Part shown: positions 25,230-33,447 of the stretch, one piece after another | How the letters are laid out: each line of letters starts with the position of its first letter | Position numbering within the stretch: the first letter of the stretch is position 1 | Notes under the pieces: model-generated | The model's input: only the letters and a program-made list of their open reading frames with translations | What the model was told of the DNA's origin: nothing | Databases searched by the model: none | Source of the DNA: Acetobacteraceae bacterium | GTDB taxonomy: Bacteria; Pseudomonadota; Alphaproteobacteria; Acetobacterales; Acetobacteraceae | Direction: 5' to 3' | DNA length: 64,000 nt | Assembly: GCA_027482245.1 (NCBI GenBank) | Contig: JAIXWG010000063.1 | Span: 57,083 to 121,082, forward strand | Program-made: the position numbers and the translations under genes

Positions 25230-26141
25230 TTACCGGCGGGCCTCCGCGACATTCAGGGTGGTGGCGGCCGGGGCCGCGGCAAGGGCCGGCACCGGGCCGG
25301 GCGGCAGGCCTTCGGCGAAGCGGGTCTTCGCCTGCTCGGCCCAGGCCTGGAATTCGGCCGGCGGCACGGCGCGCACCACGATCGGCATGAAGTAGTGGTT
25401 CACGCCGCAGATCTGGTTGCACTGGCCGTAGAAGGTGCCGGCGCGGTCCGCGCGCAGCCAGGTTTCCATCGTCCGGCCCGGGATCGTGTACTTCTGCACG
25501 CCGAGGGAGGGGACGAAGAAGCTATGGATGACGTCCTGGCCCGTGGTCAGGATGCGGACGGTGGCGCCGACCGGGATGACCAGGGGGTTGTCGACGTCGA
25601 GGTTGCGGAGCTGGCCCGGCTGCAGGTCGGCCGTCTGCACGGGGTAGCTGTCGAAGGTGAAGTTGCCGTGGTCGGGGTAGCCATAGTGCCAGTACCACTG
25701 GCGGCCCTGCACGTTGATCGTCAGGTCGGCGTCCACCGCGCGGTCCTGGTAGTAGATCAGGCGGAAGGACGGGATGGCGATCACCACCAGGATCAGCACC
25801 GGGATCACCGTCCAGGCCACTTCCAGCAGCGTGTTGTGGCTGGTGCGGGACGGGTTCGGGTTCGCCGCCGCGCGGAACTTGAACACGACGTAGCAGAGCA
25901 GCAGGAACACGAAGATCGTGATGATCACGATGATCCAGAAGACCAGCGAGTTGAAGGACGAGATCGCGTCCTTGATCGGCCCGCCGGAGGCCTGAAGCCC
26001 CATGCCCCAGGGCTGCGGCGCGCCGACCATGCCTTGCGCCAGGGCATCCCCGCCCGCGACCAGCATCGCCACCAACGCCCAGGCGAAGGCGGACATGGCC
26101 CGCCCCGCGAAACCTCGAAACGCACTGATCACGTGCCGCAT
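25230..26141 (-). CDS. ctaC: Cytochrome c oxidase subunit II
   Basis: A 303-residue subunit II with an N-terminal signal (ALVAMLVAGGDALAQ), two helices (SLVFWIIVIITIFVFLLLCY and VAWTVIPVLILVVIAIPSF) and a periplasmic CuA domain. CuA ligands are seen in DVIHSF and CNQICGVNHYFM, with the electron-entry tryptophan region QWYWHYGYPD. I chose the ATG at 26141 over an earlier in-frame start because it gives a normal signal peptide; the RBS is weak. It is the first gene of the oxidase operon. Confidence 0.94.
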   Translation of the reverse strand: MRHVISAFRGFAGRAMSAFAWALVAMLVAGGDALAQGMVGAPQPWGMGLQASGGPIKDAISSFNSLVFWIIVIITIFVFLLLCYVVFKFRAAANPNPSRTSHNTLLEVAWTVIPVLILVVIAIPSFRLIYYQDRAVDADLTINVQGRQWYWHYGYPDHGNFTFDSYPVQTADLQPGQLRNLDVDNPLVIPVGATVRILTTGQDVIHSFFVPSLGVQKYTIPGRTMETWLRADRAGTFYGQCNQICGVNHYFMPIVVRAVPPAEFQAWAEQAKTRFAEGLPPGPVPALAAAPAATTLNVAEARR

Positions 26142-26310
26142 CCTGTCGTCCCGTAGGCGCGCCAGGCGCGCCCGAATTCCGCTCCCCAACCATCGGGCGA
26201 CCCGCCCGCCGATGGCCGTGCTCACAGCCCTTCACCCGCATAAGCGGGGAGAGGCTGCCGCGGCGCGACCATAGTTGTCGGTGCCGCACCGCACAAGTGA
26301 GCGCCTTCCC

Positions 26311-26328
26311 CGTCATCGCAAGATGACG
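26311..26328. promoter_or_regulatory. Palindrome upstream of the oxidase operon
   Basis: CGTCATC-GCAA-GATGACG: a perfect 7-base stem with a GNRA-type loop, 170 bases upstream of ctaC in the 255-base gap between ctaC and the arsR-type gene. It could be a regulator site for ctaC or a short transcript hairpin. Confidence 0.35.
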
Positions 26329-26396
26329 ACATCGAGTGTCACGCTGGAAAGGTTAAGGAAACAGCCACGTCGGCCGCGCTGCGCGGCCCGTCTCGC

Positions 26397-26732
26397 CTAG
26401 CCGCCGGGCGCCTGCTCGGCCTCGGCCTCCCCCTCCGCCACATGGTCCAGCATGTCGGTCAGCATGGACCGGATGTGGCTGTCCCCCACCACGTAGAAGA
26501 CCTGCCGCCCCCGCCGTTCCGCCGTCAGCAGCCGCGCCGCGCGCAGCAGTCGCAGATGGTGGGAGACGAGGGAGGCGGAGATGCCGAGCCCGTCGGCCAT
26601 GTCGCCGACCGACACCGGCGCGTCGAGGCAGGCGAGGATGATCCGCAGCCGCGTCGGGTCGCTCATCATCTGGAACATCTCGGCCAGTTCCACGACCTGG
26701 TCTTCGGGAATGCGCGCGCCGCGAACCGCCAT
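26397..26732 (-). CDS. ArsR/SmtB family metal-sensing repressor
   Basis: A 111-residue winged-helix repressor. The recognition helix region is ISASLVSHHLRLLRAARLL. The C-terminal helix has Asp84, His86, His97 and Glu100, the same residues and spacing (2, 11, 3) as the alpha-5 zinc site of SmtB, so it most likely senses zinc (or a similar ion) and releases DNA when the metal is bound. It is divergent from the metal ABC transporter operon, and an SmtB-like operator (26917-26930) lies on the transporter start codon. I chose the ATG at 26732; longer forms have no family support. Confidence 0.88.
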   Translation of the reverse strand: MAVRGARIPEDQVVELAEMFQMMSDPTRLRIILACLDAPVSVGDMADGLGISASLVSHHLRLLRAARLLTAERRGRQVFYVVGDSHIRSMLTDMLDHVAEGEAEAEQAPGG

Positions 26733-26915
26733 GCCTGCCTGGACCCCCGTATCGCGGTTGGCCCGCGCGACCTCAGCCTCGCGCCACCTTGCCGAAAGGT
26801 AAAGCGGCGCTTGACGGCAGCATCGCGCCATTCCATGTGGGAGACAACGCCAAGTTATTGAAAAAGCTTGGATATATGAAGAATTGAAGAGCCCAAGACA
26901 TCAATAGGAGTACAC

Positions 26916-27896
26916 GTGAACACACGTTCATATGTGGCGCCCCGCCGCTCCCTGTTGGCCGCCGGCCTCGGCGCCCTCCTCCCCCTCCCCGCCCTGGCGC
27001 AATCCACGCCGCGGCCGCTGCGCAGCGTGCTGGCAACCGTCGCCATGGTCGGCGACGTGGTGCGGGAGGTCTCGGGCGGGCGGATCCGGGCGGAGACCCT
27101 GATCGGCGAGGGGGTGGACCCTCACCTGTTCCGCCCGACCCGGGCCGACATCGCCCGCCTGCTCTCCGCCGATGCCGTCTTCGCCAGCGGCCATCGCCTG
27201 GAAGGCCGGATGGGGGATGTGCTGGACCGCGTGCGGGCTGCGGGCAAGCCCGTGATCCTGATCGCGGAAAGCGTGCCGCGGGACCGGCTGCGGGCGAACC
27301 CCGAATACCCGGATGCGGCGGACCCGCATCTCTGGATGGACCCCTCGCTCTGGTCCATCGCCTCGGTCGAGGCCGCGGCGGCGCTGGGCCGACTGGTGCC
27401 CGATGCGCGGGAGGCCTTCGCCGATAACCTGGCGAAGTTCCGGGAGCGCCTGGCCCGGCTCGACACCTATGCGCGGGACGCCGTGGCCACGATCCCGGCC
27501 AATGCCCGCGTCCTCGTCACCGCCCATGACGCCTTCGGCTATTTCGGCGCCCGCTACGGGCTGGAGGTGGAGAGCATCCAGGGCATCTCCACCGAGTCGG
27601 AGGCGAACCTGGCCGCGATCGAAGCCCTGGTCAGCAAGCTCGTCACCCGGCGCATCCCGGCGGTTTTCGCCGAGACCTCCGTGCCCGATCGTGCCGTCCG
27701 CGCGTTGATCGAGGGCGCGGGCGCGCGCGGGCAGCGGGTGGCCCTCGGCGGCAACCTCTTCTCCGACGCCATGGGCAAGGCCGGAACCTATGAGGGGACC
27801 TACGAGGGCATGATCGACCACAACGTGACGATCATCGTCCGCGCGCTGGGCGGCCAAGTGCCGCCGCGCGGGCTCAATGGCAGGCTGGCGGCATGA
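26916..27896 (+). CDS. Metal ABC transporter, substrate-binding protein (TroA/ZnuA family)
   Basis: A 326-residue periplasmic cluster A-I binding protein. Probable ligands are His70 (DPHLF), His138 (DPHLWMD), His204 (TAHDAFGYFG) and Asp284 (LFSDAMG), a three-His plus Asp set that matches TroA in order and spacing. There is no His-rich loop of the ZnuA type. Zinc is the likely ion, manganese is possible. The start GTG at 26916 has AGGAG five bases upstream; a second GTG at 26934 lacks an RBS. The operator overlaps the start codon. Genes for ATPase and two permeases follow with overlaps. Confidence 0.9.
   Translation: MNTRSYVAPRRSLLAAGLGALLPLPALAQSTPRPLRSVLATVAMVGDVVREVSGGRIRAETLIGEGVDPHLFRPTRADIARLLSADAVFASGHRLEGRMGDVLDRVRAAGKPVILIAESVPRDRLRANPEYPDAADPHLWMDPSLWSIASVEAAAALGRLVPDAREAFADNLAKFRERLARLDTYARDAVATIPANARVLVTAHDAFGYFGARYGLEVESIQGISTESEANLAAIEALVSKLVTRRIPAVFAETSVPDRAVRALIEGAGARGQRVALGGNLFSDAMGKAGTYEGTYEGMIDHNVTIIVRALGGQVPPRGLNGRLAA
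26917..26930. promoter_or_regulatory. SmtB/ArsR-type operator
   Basis: TGAACACACGTTCA, a TGAA-N6-TTCA inverted repeat, the core pattern of 12-2-12 operators bound by SmtB-like zinc sensors. It overlaps bases 2-3 of the GTG start codon of the binding-protein gene, 184 bases from the divergent repressor gene. Binding here would block early transcription or promoter clearance of the transporter operon. The surrounding 26835-26935 stretch is AT-rich compared with its neighbours. Confidence 0.65.
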
Positions 27897-28657
27897 CCAT
27901 CGCGCCCCCGCTCTCCGTCAGCCACCTGACCGTCGCCTATGGGGAGCGCCCCGCGGTCTGGGACGTGACCTGGGATGCGCCGACAGGGCTCACCGCCATC
28001 GTCGGGCCGAATGGCGCGGGCAAGTCCACCCTGCTCAAGGCGACGCTCGGCCTGGTGCCGGCGCTCTCCGGCCAGGTGCGCTTCTTCGGCCGGCCGCTGG
28101 AGGAGGTGCGGGACCGCGTCGGCTACCTGCCGCAGCGCGCCAGCGTGGACTGGGACTTCCCGGCCACCGCGCTCGATGTCGTCTGCATGGCGCGCTACCC
28201 GCGGATGCGCTGGTGGGGCCCGGTGCCGAAGCGGCACCGGGACGCCGCGCGCGCGGCGCTGGCCCAGGTGGGGATGGAAAGCTTCGCGGAGCGCCAGATC
28301 GGCAAGCTCTCCGGCGGCCAGCAGCAGCGCGTCTTCCTCGCCCGGGCGCTCGCCCAGGATGCCGACCTGGTACTGATGGACGAGCCCTTCGCGGCGGTGG
28401 ATGCGGCGACCGAGCAGGCGATCGTCACCGTGCTGCGGGATTTGGTGGCGCGCGGGCGGCATGTGGTCGCGGTGCACCACGACCTCGGCACCGTCCCTGA
28501 CTACTTCTCGAGTGTCCTGCTGATCAATGCGCGGGTCTTCGCCAGCGGGCCGGTGGCGGAAACCTTCACCAACGCGAATATCGGCGCGACCTATGGCGCG
28601 CGCCTCGCCCTGCTCGACCAGGCGAATGTCCGGGCGGCGGAGGCCAAGGCGCTGTGA
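27893..28657 (+). CDS. Metal ABC transporter, ATP-binding protein
   Basis: A 254-residue ATPase that powers the metal importer. Walker A is GPNGAGKST, the signature is LSGGQQQRVFLARALAQ, Walker B is LVLMDEPFAAVD and the switch region is VAVHHDLG. The stretch VGYLPQRASVDWDFP is typical of Zn/Mn import ATPases (TroB, MntB, ZnuC). It starts in an ATGA overlap with the binding-protein gene and its stop overlaps the GTG of the next permease. Confidence 0.93.
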   Translation: MTIAPPLSVSHLTVAYGERPAVWDVTWDAPTGLTAIVGPNGAGKSTLLKATLGLVPALSGQVRFFGRPLEEVRDRVGYLPQRASVDWDFPATALDVVCMARYPRMRWWGPVPKRHRDAARAALAQVGMESFAERQIGKLSGGQQQRVFLARALAQDADLVLMDEPFAAVDAATEQAIVTVLRDLVARGRHVVAVHHDLGTVPDYFSSVLLINARVFASGPVAETFTNANIGATYGARLALLDQANVRAAEAKAL

Positions 28658-29949
28658 TCGCCTACAACACCGCCGTCGTCCTGCTGGGCTGCGCGCTGCT
28701 GGGGCTCGCCGCCGGCACCGTCGGCACCTTCTCCCTGCTCCGCGGCAGGGCGCTGGTGGCGGATGCGGTGGGGCATGCGGCGCTGCCCGGCGTCGCCGTC
28801 GCGGCGCTGATCGTGGCGACGCTCGGCGGCGACCCGCGCGCCCTGCCGCCGCTGCTGGCCGGCGCCGCGACGGCCGGCGTGCTCGGCGTGCTGGCCGTGC
28901 AGGCGCTGGCGCGCACGGGACGGATCCGGGAGGACGCGGCCATCGCCATCGTCCTCTCCTCCTTCTACGCGCTCGGCGTCGCGATCCTGTCCTGGCTGCA
29001 GACCCAGCCGGGCGCGGCGCAGGCGGGGCTGTCCAAGTTCATCCTGGGCCAGGCGGCGGCGATGCGGGCGGAGGATGCGCTGGTCGCGGCCTCCGTCGCC
29101 GGCGTCTGCCTGCTGGTCTGCCTGGTCGCCTTCCAGCGACTGCGCGCCGTCTGCTTCGACCCGGATTTCTGCCGGATGCAGGGGCTTGGCGTACAGAAGG
29201 TGGACCTGCTGCTGCTGGCCCTGCTGGTGCTGGTCTGCGTGGCGGGGCTGCAGGCGGTCGGCCTGATCCTGGTGGTGGCGCTGCTGGTGCTGCCGGCGGC
29301 GACGGCCCGCCTCCTCACCTTCCGGCTGCCGCGGATGCTGGCGATCTCCGCCGTGATCGGCGCGCTTTGCGGGGCGGCCGGGGCCTGGGTTTCCGCGCTG
29401 CGGCCGGAACTGCCGACGGGCGCCGCGGTGGTGCTGGCGCTGGCGGCGGTGTTCACCGTGGCGCTGCTGCTGGCGCCGGAACGCGGGCTGCTGGCGCAGG
29501 TCTACACCCATCTGCGCCGGCGCCTCGCCGCCGATACCGAGCATTTCCTGCGCGCGGCCTGGGAAGCGCAGGAAGCCGCAGGGGCCGGCCCCGGCACGGC
29601 GGGCGACCGCTGGGCGCCGATCGCGGCGGTGGCCGCGGCGCGGGGATGGACGGTCGGCCGCGCCCGCTGGCTCGCCTTCTGGCTGGCGCAGCGGGGCCTG
29701 GTCGCCCGCGCCGATGGCCACGTGCACCTGACGCCCCGCGGGGCCGCCGCCGCCCGCCGGGCGGTGCGCGCCCATCGCGCGGTGGAGCATCATCTGCTGG
29801 CGGCCGGCGCGACGGACATCGCCTCCGCCGACCGGCTGGCGGACCTGGTCGAGCACGGCTTGCCGCCGGAGATGGCGGCGCGGCTGCTGCCGGAGCCCTC
29901 CGCCCTGCCGGCCAGCCCGCACCAGCTGGGCGAGAGGAAGCGGCCATGA
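28654..29949 (+). CDS. Metal ABC transporter permease fused to a DtxR-like domain (TroC type)
   Basis: A 431-residue protein. Residues 1 to about 285 form an ABC-3 permease with eight or so helices (start LLGCALLGLAAGTVGTFSLLRGRALVADAVGHAALPG). After LLLAPERGLL comes a soluble tail of about 135 residues that looks like the winged-helix and following part of DtxR/MntR regulators (LAFWLAQRGLVARADGHVHLTPRG, then RAHRAVEHHLL). Such tails are known on TroC-type permeases and are probably cytoplasmic metal- or state-sensing parts, not free repressors. The start is GTG in a GTGA overlap. Confidence 0.88.
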   Translation: MIAYNTAVVLLGCALLGLAAGTVGTFSLLRGRALVADAVGHAALPGVAVAALIVATLGGDPRALPPLLAGAATAGVLGVLAVQALARTGRIREDAAIAIVLSSFYALGVAILSWLQTQPGAAQAGLSKFILGQAAAMRAEDALVAASVAGVCLLVCLVAFQRLRAVCFDPDFCRMQGLGVQKVDLLLLALLVLVCVAGLQAVGLILVVALLVLPAATARLLTFRLPRMLAISAVIGALCGAAGAWVSALRPELPTGAAVVLALAAVFTVALLLAPERGLLAQVYTHLRRRLAADTEHFLRAAWEAQEAAGAGPGTAGDRWAPIAAVAAARGWTVGRARWLAFWLAQRGLVARADGHVHLTPRGAAAARRAVRAHRAVEHHLLAAGATDIASADRLADLVEHGLPPEMAARLLPEPSALPASPHQLGERKRP

Positions 29950-30878
29950 CGATCCGGGACTTCCTGATGCTGGACCTGCCGCCCCTGCTGGCGGCGCTGA
30001 TGGCCGGCGCCACCTGCGGGCTGCTGGGCAGCTTCCTCGTGCTGCGGCGCGAATCGCTGGTGGGGGATGCGCTGTCCCATGCGGTGCTGCCGGGCATCGT
30101 GCTGGGCTTCGCCATCACCGGCGCGCGCAGCGGCTTGCCGATGCTGGCCGGCGCCATGGTGGCGGGGCTGCTGGCGGTGGTGCTGATCTCCGTCGTGCAG
30201 CGCGCCGCGCGGCTGGACCCGGGGGCGGCGATCGGGGCGATCTTCACCACCTTCTTCGCCATCGGCCTGGTGCTGATGGAGACGACGGGCGCGCGGAGCG
30301 TCGACCTCGACCTCGACTGCGTGCTGTTCGGGCAGCTGGAGACGCTGGTCTGGGCGCAGGCGGAGGGGCTGCATTCCCTGCTGGACCCGGTGGCGCTGGA
30401 GGGGCTACCCCGGCAGCTCGGCCTGCTGGCCGGGGTCGGCGTGGTGGTGGCGGTGCTGGTCGCGCTGCTGTGGCGGCCGCTGAAGCTGATCTGCTTCGAC
30501 CCCGGCTATGCCACCGCGCTCGGCATGCCGTCCCGCGCGCTGGAATTCGGGCTGGCGCTGCTGGTGGCGGCGGCGGCGGTCGCGGCCTTCGAATCGGTGG
30601 GCTCGATCCTGGTGGTGGCGATGCTGGTCTGCCCGGCGGCGGCGCTGCGGCTGATGACGGACCGCTACGGCGCGCAGGTGCTGGGCGGTGCCGCGCTGGG
30701 CGCGGCGCTGGGCGGCGTCGGCTATGCGCTGGCCGGGCCGGTGCCGGCGGCGCTCGGCCTGGAGATTTCGCTCAATGCCGCCGGCGTCATCGGCACGCTG
30801 GGCGGCGTGATGGTGGCGGTCGCGGCCCTGGTCCGCGCCGGCTTCCAGCGCTCCCGCCCGGTCGTCGCCTCAACTTGA
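29946..30878 (+). CDS. Metal ABC transporter permease (TroD type)
   Basis: A 310-residue ABC-3 family membrane permease without a soluble tail. It repeats the family landmark GSFLVLRRESLVGDALSHAVLPGIVLGF and has VGSILVVAMLVCPAAALRLMTDR in the later coupling region. It overlaps the preceding permease gene by 4 bases (ATGA) and completes a binding protein-ATPase-two permease operon. A pair of strong hairpins follows the stop. Confidence 0.92.
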   Translation: MTIRDFLMLDLPPLLAALMAGATCGLLGSFLVLRRESLVGDALSHAVLPGIVLGFAITGARSGLPMLAGAMVAGLLAVVLISVVQRAARLDPGAAIGAIFTTFFAIGLVLMETTGARSVDLDLDCVLFGQLETLVWAQAEGLHSLLDPVALEGLPRQLGLLAGVGVVVAVLVALLWRPLKLICFDPGYATALGMPSRALEFGLALLVAAAAVAAFESVGSILVVAMLVCPAAALRLMTDRYGAQVLGGAALGAALGGVGYALAGPVPAALGLEISLNAAGVIGTLGGVMVAVAALVRAGFQRSRPVVAST

Positions 30879-30884
30879 GACGGT

Positions 30885-30940
30885 CCAGGGCCGGTTCGGC
30901 CCTGGCGGATGGGGTCCGGGGAAGGCAGCGCCTTCCCCGG
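30885..30940. terminator. Two tandem hairpins between convergent genes
   Basis: First hairpin 30885-30905: CCAGGGCCG-GTT-CGGCCCTGG. Second 30916-30940: an 11-base perfect stem starting CCGGGGAAGGC with loop AGC. They fill the gap between the metal transporter operon and the convergent methyltransferase gene, and could stop transcription from both sides. No T-tract is present, so the mechanism is uncertain. Confidence 0.6.
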
Positions 30941-30944
30941 GCGC

Positions 30945-31637
30945 TCACGCCGCGGCGGCGAGTGCCCCCATCGGCTGGTTCCGCACGCTGACCAGCGTGA
31001 ACAGCCCCGCCGGCTGGCAGGGCTCCATCAGTTCCACCTGGACGGTGGCCGGGTCCAGCAGGTCGCGCAGCGCGAAGTCGGGGTGCCAGCCCAGCAGGCG
31101 GGACAGCGGCGCCATGGCGCGTTCCACCCACCAGCGGGGTCCGTCTTCCGCCGCGAAGTGGTTCACGAACAGCAGGTGGCCGCCCGGGCGCACCACGCGC
31201 GACATCTCCGCGAACAGGTCCTTGGCGTTCGGCACGACGCTGGCCGTGAACATGGCGACCGCGATGTCGAAGGAGCCATCGGCGAAGGCCATGTGCTCCG
31301 CATCCATCTCCGCCAGGCCGACGACGTGGCCGAGCTTCTCCTCCCGCACCCGCTCCGCCGCCTTCTCCAGCATCTCCCGCGACAGGTCGATGCCGACCAC
31401 GCGCTTGTCGCCGCGGTAGCGCGGCAGGGCGAGGCCCGTGCCGACGCCCACCTCCAGCACGCGGGTGCCGGCCAGGCGGTTCACCTCCGCCACCGCGCGC
31501 CGGCGGCCATAGGCGGAGACGCCGCCGAAGACCGCGTCATAGACGCCTGCCCAGCGCCTGTAGGCGTCCCGGACGCCATCGGCATCCAGCGCGGCACGGG
31601 GGTGGTCTCGGTCGGGAGCGTCGGTGCGGATGGTCAT
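30945..31637 (-). CDS. pmtA: Phosphatidylethanolamine N-methyltransferase-like enzyme (PmtA)
   Basis: A 230-residue class I SAM methyltransferase. The opening YRRWAGVYDAVFGGVSAYGRRRAVAEVNRL followed by motif I VLEVGVGTGLALP is the Rhodobacter-type PmtA pattern; motif II/post-I is VVGIDLSREMLEKA and motif III VVRPGGHLLFVNHF. PmtA makes phosphatidylcholine by threefold methylation of phosphatidylethanolamine at the inner membrane. The distinction from UbiE-type methyltransferases rests on the N-terminal pattern. Confidence 0.75.
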   Translation of the reverse strand: MTIRTDAPDRDHPRAALDADGVRDAYRRWAGVYDAVFGGVSAYGRRRAVAEVNRLAGTRVLEVGVGTGLALPRYRGDKRVVGIDLSREMLEKAAERVREEKLGHVVGLAEMDAEHMAFADGSFDIAVAMFTASVVPNAKDLFAEMSRVVRPGGHLLFVNHFAAEDGPRWWVERAMAPLSRLLGWHPDFALRDLLDPATVQVELMEPCQPAGLFTLVSVRNQPMGALAAAA

Positions 31638-31728
31638 GCCTGGCCAGTCTGCGAAGGGTGCCCCCGGCTAGTCCCTTCGGGCAGGGTCGCGCAAGCCCGA
31701 AGATGCCACCGAGGTATCAACAGCGCCT

Positions 31729-32610
31729 TCAAGACGATGAGCGCGGCTGTTTTGTGGCAGGGGATGGCATCGCGACCAGGATGCCGCCCGCCGCGATGAT
31801 GGCGGCACCCAGCAGCGTCCAGCCATCCGGCCAGTCGCCGAAGACCAGCACGCCCGCCAGCCCGGCCCAGACCAGCTGGGTGTAGGACATGGGCGCCAGC
31901 ACGCTGGCGGGCGCGCGGGCGAAGGCCAGCACCAGCAGGCAATGGCCGAGCCCGCCCAGCAGCCCGAGTGCCGCGAACAACGGCCAGTCCCAGGCCGCGG
32001 GCTCCACCCAGACGAAGGGTTGCGCCAGGGCGGAGACGCAGGCCGCCGCGATTCCCGTGTGCAGGAAGGTGGTGTGCGGGTCATCCAGCGCGGCCAGCCG
32101 GCGCGTCAGCAGCTGGTAGGCGGTATTGGCCGCCGCGGTGACCAGGGGCAGCAGCATGGCCCAGTGCAGCGGCTCCCCGGTCAGGAAGGGCGGGCGCAGC
32201 GCCACCAGCACGCCGGCCATGCCGAGCCCGACTCCGATCCACTTCACCCGCCCGACCTGTTCGCCGAGCAGCAGCGCGGCCAGCGCCACGGTGAAGACGG
32301 GGGCGGCGAAGGACACCGCCGTGGCATCGGCGAGCGAGATGTGGATGAGCGAGAGGGAGAAGAAGAAGTTCGCCACCGCCAGCGTGACGCTGCGCGCGGC
32401 CTGCAGCCAGGGCGCCCGGCTGCGGAAGGGCAGCCGCCCGGTCAGCAGCCGCACCGCGGCGAAGACCAGGATGAGGTGGAAGACGAAGCGCACGAACATC
32501 AGCTGCGGCACGGCGTAGCGCGCGACCAGCAGCTTCAGCAGCGCATCCATGGTGACGAACAGGGCGAGCGCCGCGATCTGGATCAGCACGCCTTGCAGGG
32601 GGCGGGACAT
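31729..32610 (-). CDS. EamA/DMT family transporter
   Basis: A 293-residue protein with ten hydrophobic helices in two homologous halves, the EamA pattern of drug/metabolite exporters. Segments such as ALFVTMDALLKLLVARYAVPQLMFVRF, SLADATAVSFAAPVFTVALAALLLGE and the second-half SVLAPMSYTQLVWAGLAGVLVFGDWP are characteristic. The substrate is not predictable. The gene stands alone; 31638-31728 before the methyltransferase shows nothing else. Confidence 0.88.
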   Translation of the reverse strand: MSRPLQGVLIQIAALALFVTMDALLKLLVARYAVPQLMFVRFVFHLILVFAAVRLLTGRLPFRSRAPWLQAARSVTLAVANFFFSLSLIHISLADATAVSFAAPVFTVALAALLLGEQVGRVKWIGVGLGMAGVLVALRPPFLTGEPLHWAMLLPLVTAAANTAYQLLTRRLAALDDPHTTFLHTGIAAACVSALAQPFVWVEPAAWDWPLFAALGLLGGLGHCLLVLAFARAPASVLAPMSYTQLVWAGLAGVLVFGDWPDGWTLLGAAIIAAGGILVAMPSPATKQPRSSS

Positions 32611-32701
32611 GCGGCCTCGGTCTGTGGGCCGCCATCCTGGCAGCAGGGCCGGCGCCGACCAACCGGGATGGTTGCGGGGCGGCCATGCGCCGCCCCGGGC
32701 C

Positions 32702-33241
32702 TCAGGCGGCCTTCAGATGCTCCAGCAGCCGCGGCATCAGCTCCACCAGGTTGCAGGGGCGGTGGCGGCTGTCGAGCTGCCAGACCAGGATGTCGTCCCA
32801 GGCATCCTTGCAGGCGCCCGTGCTGCCCGGCAGGGCGAACAGGTAGGTCCCGCCCGCCACGCCGCCGATGGCCCGCGACTGGATCGTGGAGGTGCCGATC
32901 TTCTGGTAGCTGAGCATCCGGAACAGCTCTCCGAAGCCGGTGATCTCCTTCTCCAGCACCCGGGCGAAGGCTTCCGGCGTCACGTCCCGGCCGGTGATGC
33001 CGGTGCCGCCGGTGGTGATGACGCAATCCACCTCGGGATCCGCGATCCAGCGGCGCAGCACCGCCTCGATCAGCCCGGCATCGTCCTTCACGATCTCCCG
33101 CGCCGCCAGCTGGTGCCCGGCCGCGGTGATGCGCCCGGCCAGCGTCTCCCCGCTCCGGTCACTCGCCAGGTCACGGGTGTCCGACACCGTCAGCACCGCG
33201 ATGTTCACCGGCACGAATTTTCTCGAGTCGTCGATCGGCAT
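32702..33241 (-). CDS. moaB: Molybdenum cofactor biosynthesis protein B
   Basis: A 179-residue MoaB/Mog-fold protein that adenylylates molybdopterin before molybdenum insertion. It has NIAVLTVSDTRDLASDRSGETLAGRI, the substrate loop CVITTGGTGITGRDVTPEAF and FALPGSTGACKDAWDDIL. It can serve the IorAB-type molybdoenzyme encoded at 4-6.8 kb, among others. A repeat element lies directly upstream. Confidence 0.93.
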   Translation of the reverse strand: MPIDDSRKFVPVNIAVLTVSDTRDLASDRSGETLAGRITAAGHQLAAREIVKDDAGLIEAVLRRWIADPEVDCVITTGGTGITGRDVTPEAFARVLEKEITGFGELFRMLSYQKIGTSTIQSRAIGGVAGGTYLFALPGSTGACKDAWDDILVWQLDSRHRPCNLVELMPRLLEHLKAA

Positions 33242-33282
33242 GGCACCACTCCCTCACGCGGCAGGGCCTGGCCGGCAACGCA

Positions 33283-33423
33283 TACCCTCGCCCCCCAACG
33301 GGGGGAGAGGGTCGCGCAGGCTTACGCGCGCAGCGCGTCAGCCGGAGCGGGTGAGGGGGGCCTGCGCAGCATCGCCGCCGCCCCCCCTCACCCAACCCTC
33401 TCCCCCCGGTGGGGGTAGAGGGC
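33283..33423. repeat. Second type of GC-rich inverted-repeat element
   Basis: A 141-base intergenic block of nested inverted repeats. The outer hairpins are CCCTCGCCCCCC-AA-CGGGGGGAGAGGG at the left and CCCTCTCCCCCC...GGGGGTAGAGGG at the right. Between them GGGTGAGGGGGGC pairs with GCCCCCCCTCACCC across 18 bases. It lies between moaB and slt and differs in sequence from the palindromes at 2.5, 9.0 and 38.1 kb. Confidence 0.8.
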
Positions 33424-33447
33424 TCGTTCCGTCGGGCAGGCCGCCCT

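Noticed and set aside
23562..26156. An 864-codon plus-strand frame opposite the cytochrome oxidase genes
   Set aside because: It lies entirely antisense to ctaD and ctaC; composition is typical of a shadow frame (runs of His, Asp, Gln, Arg).
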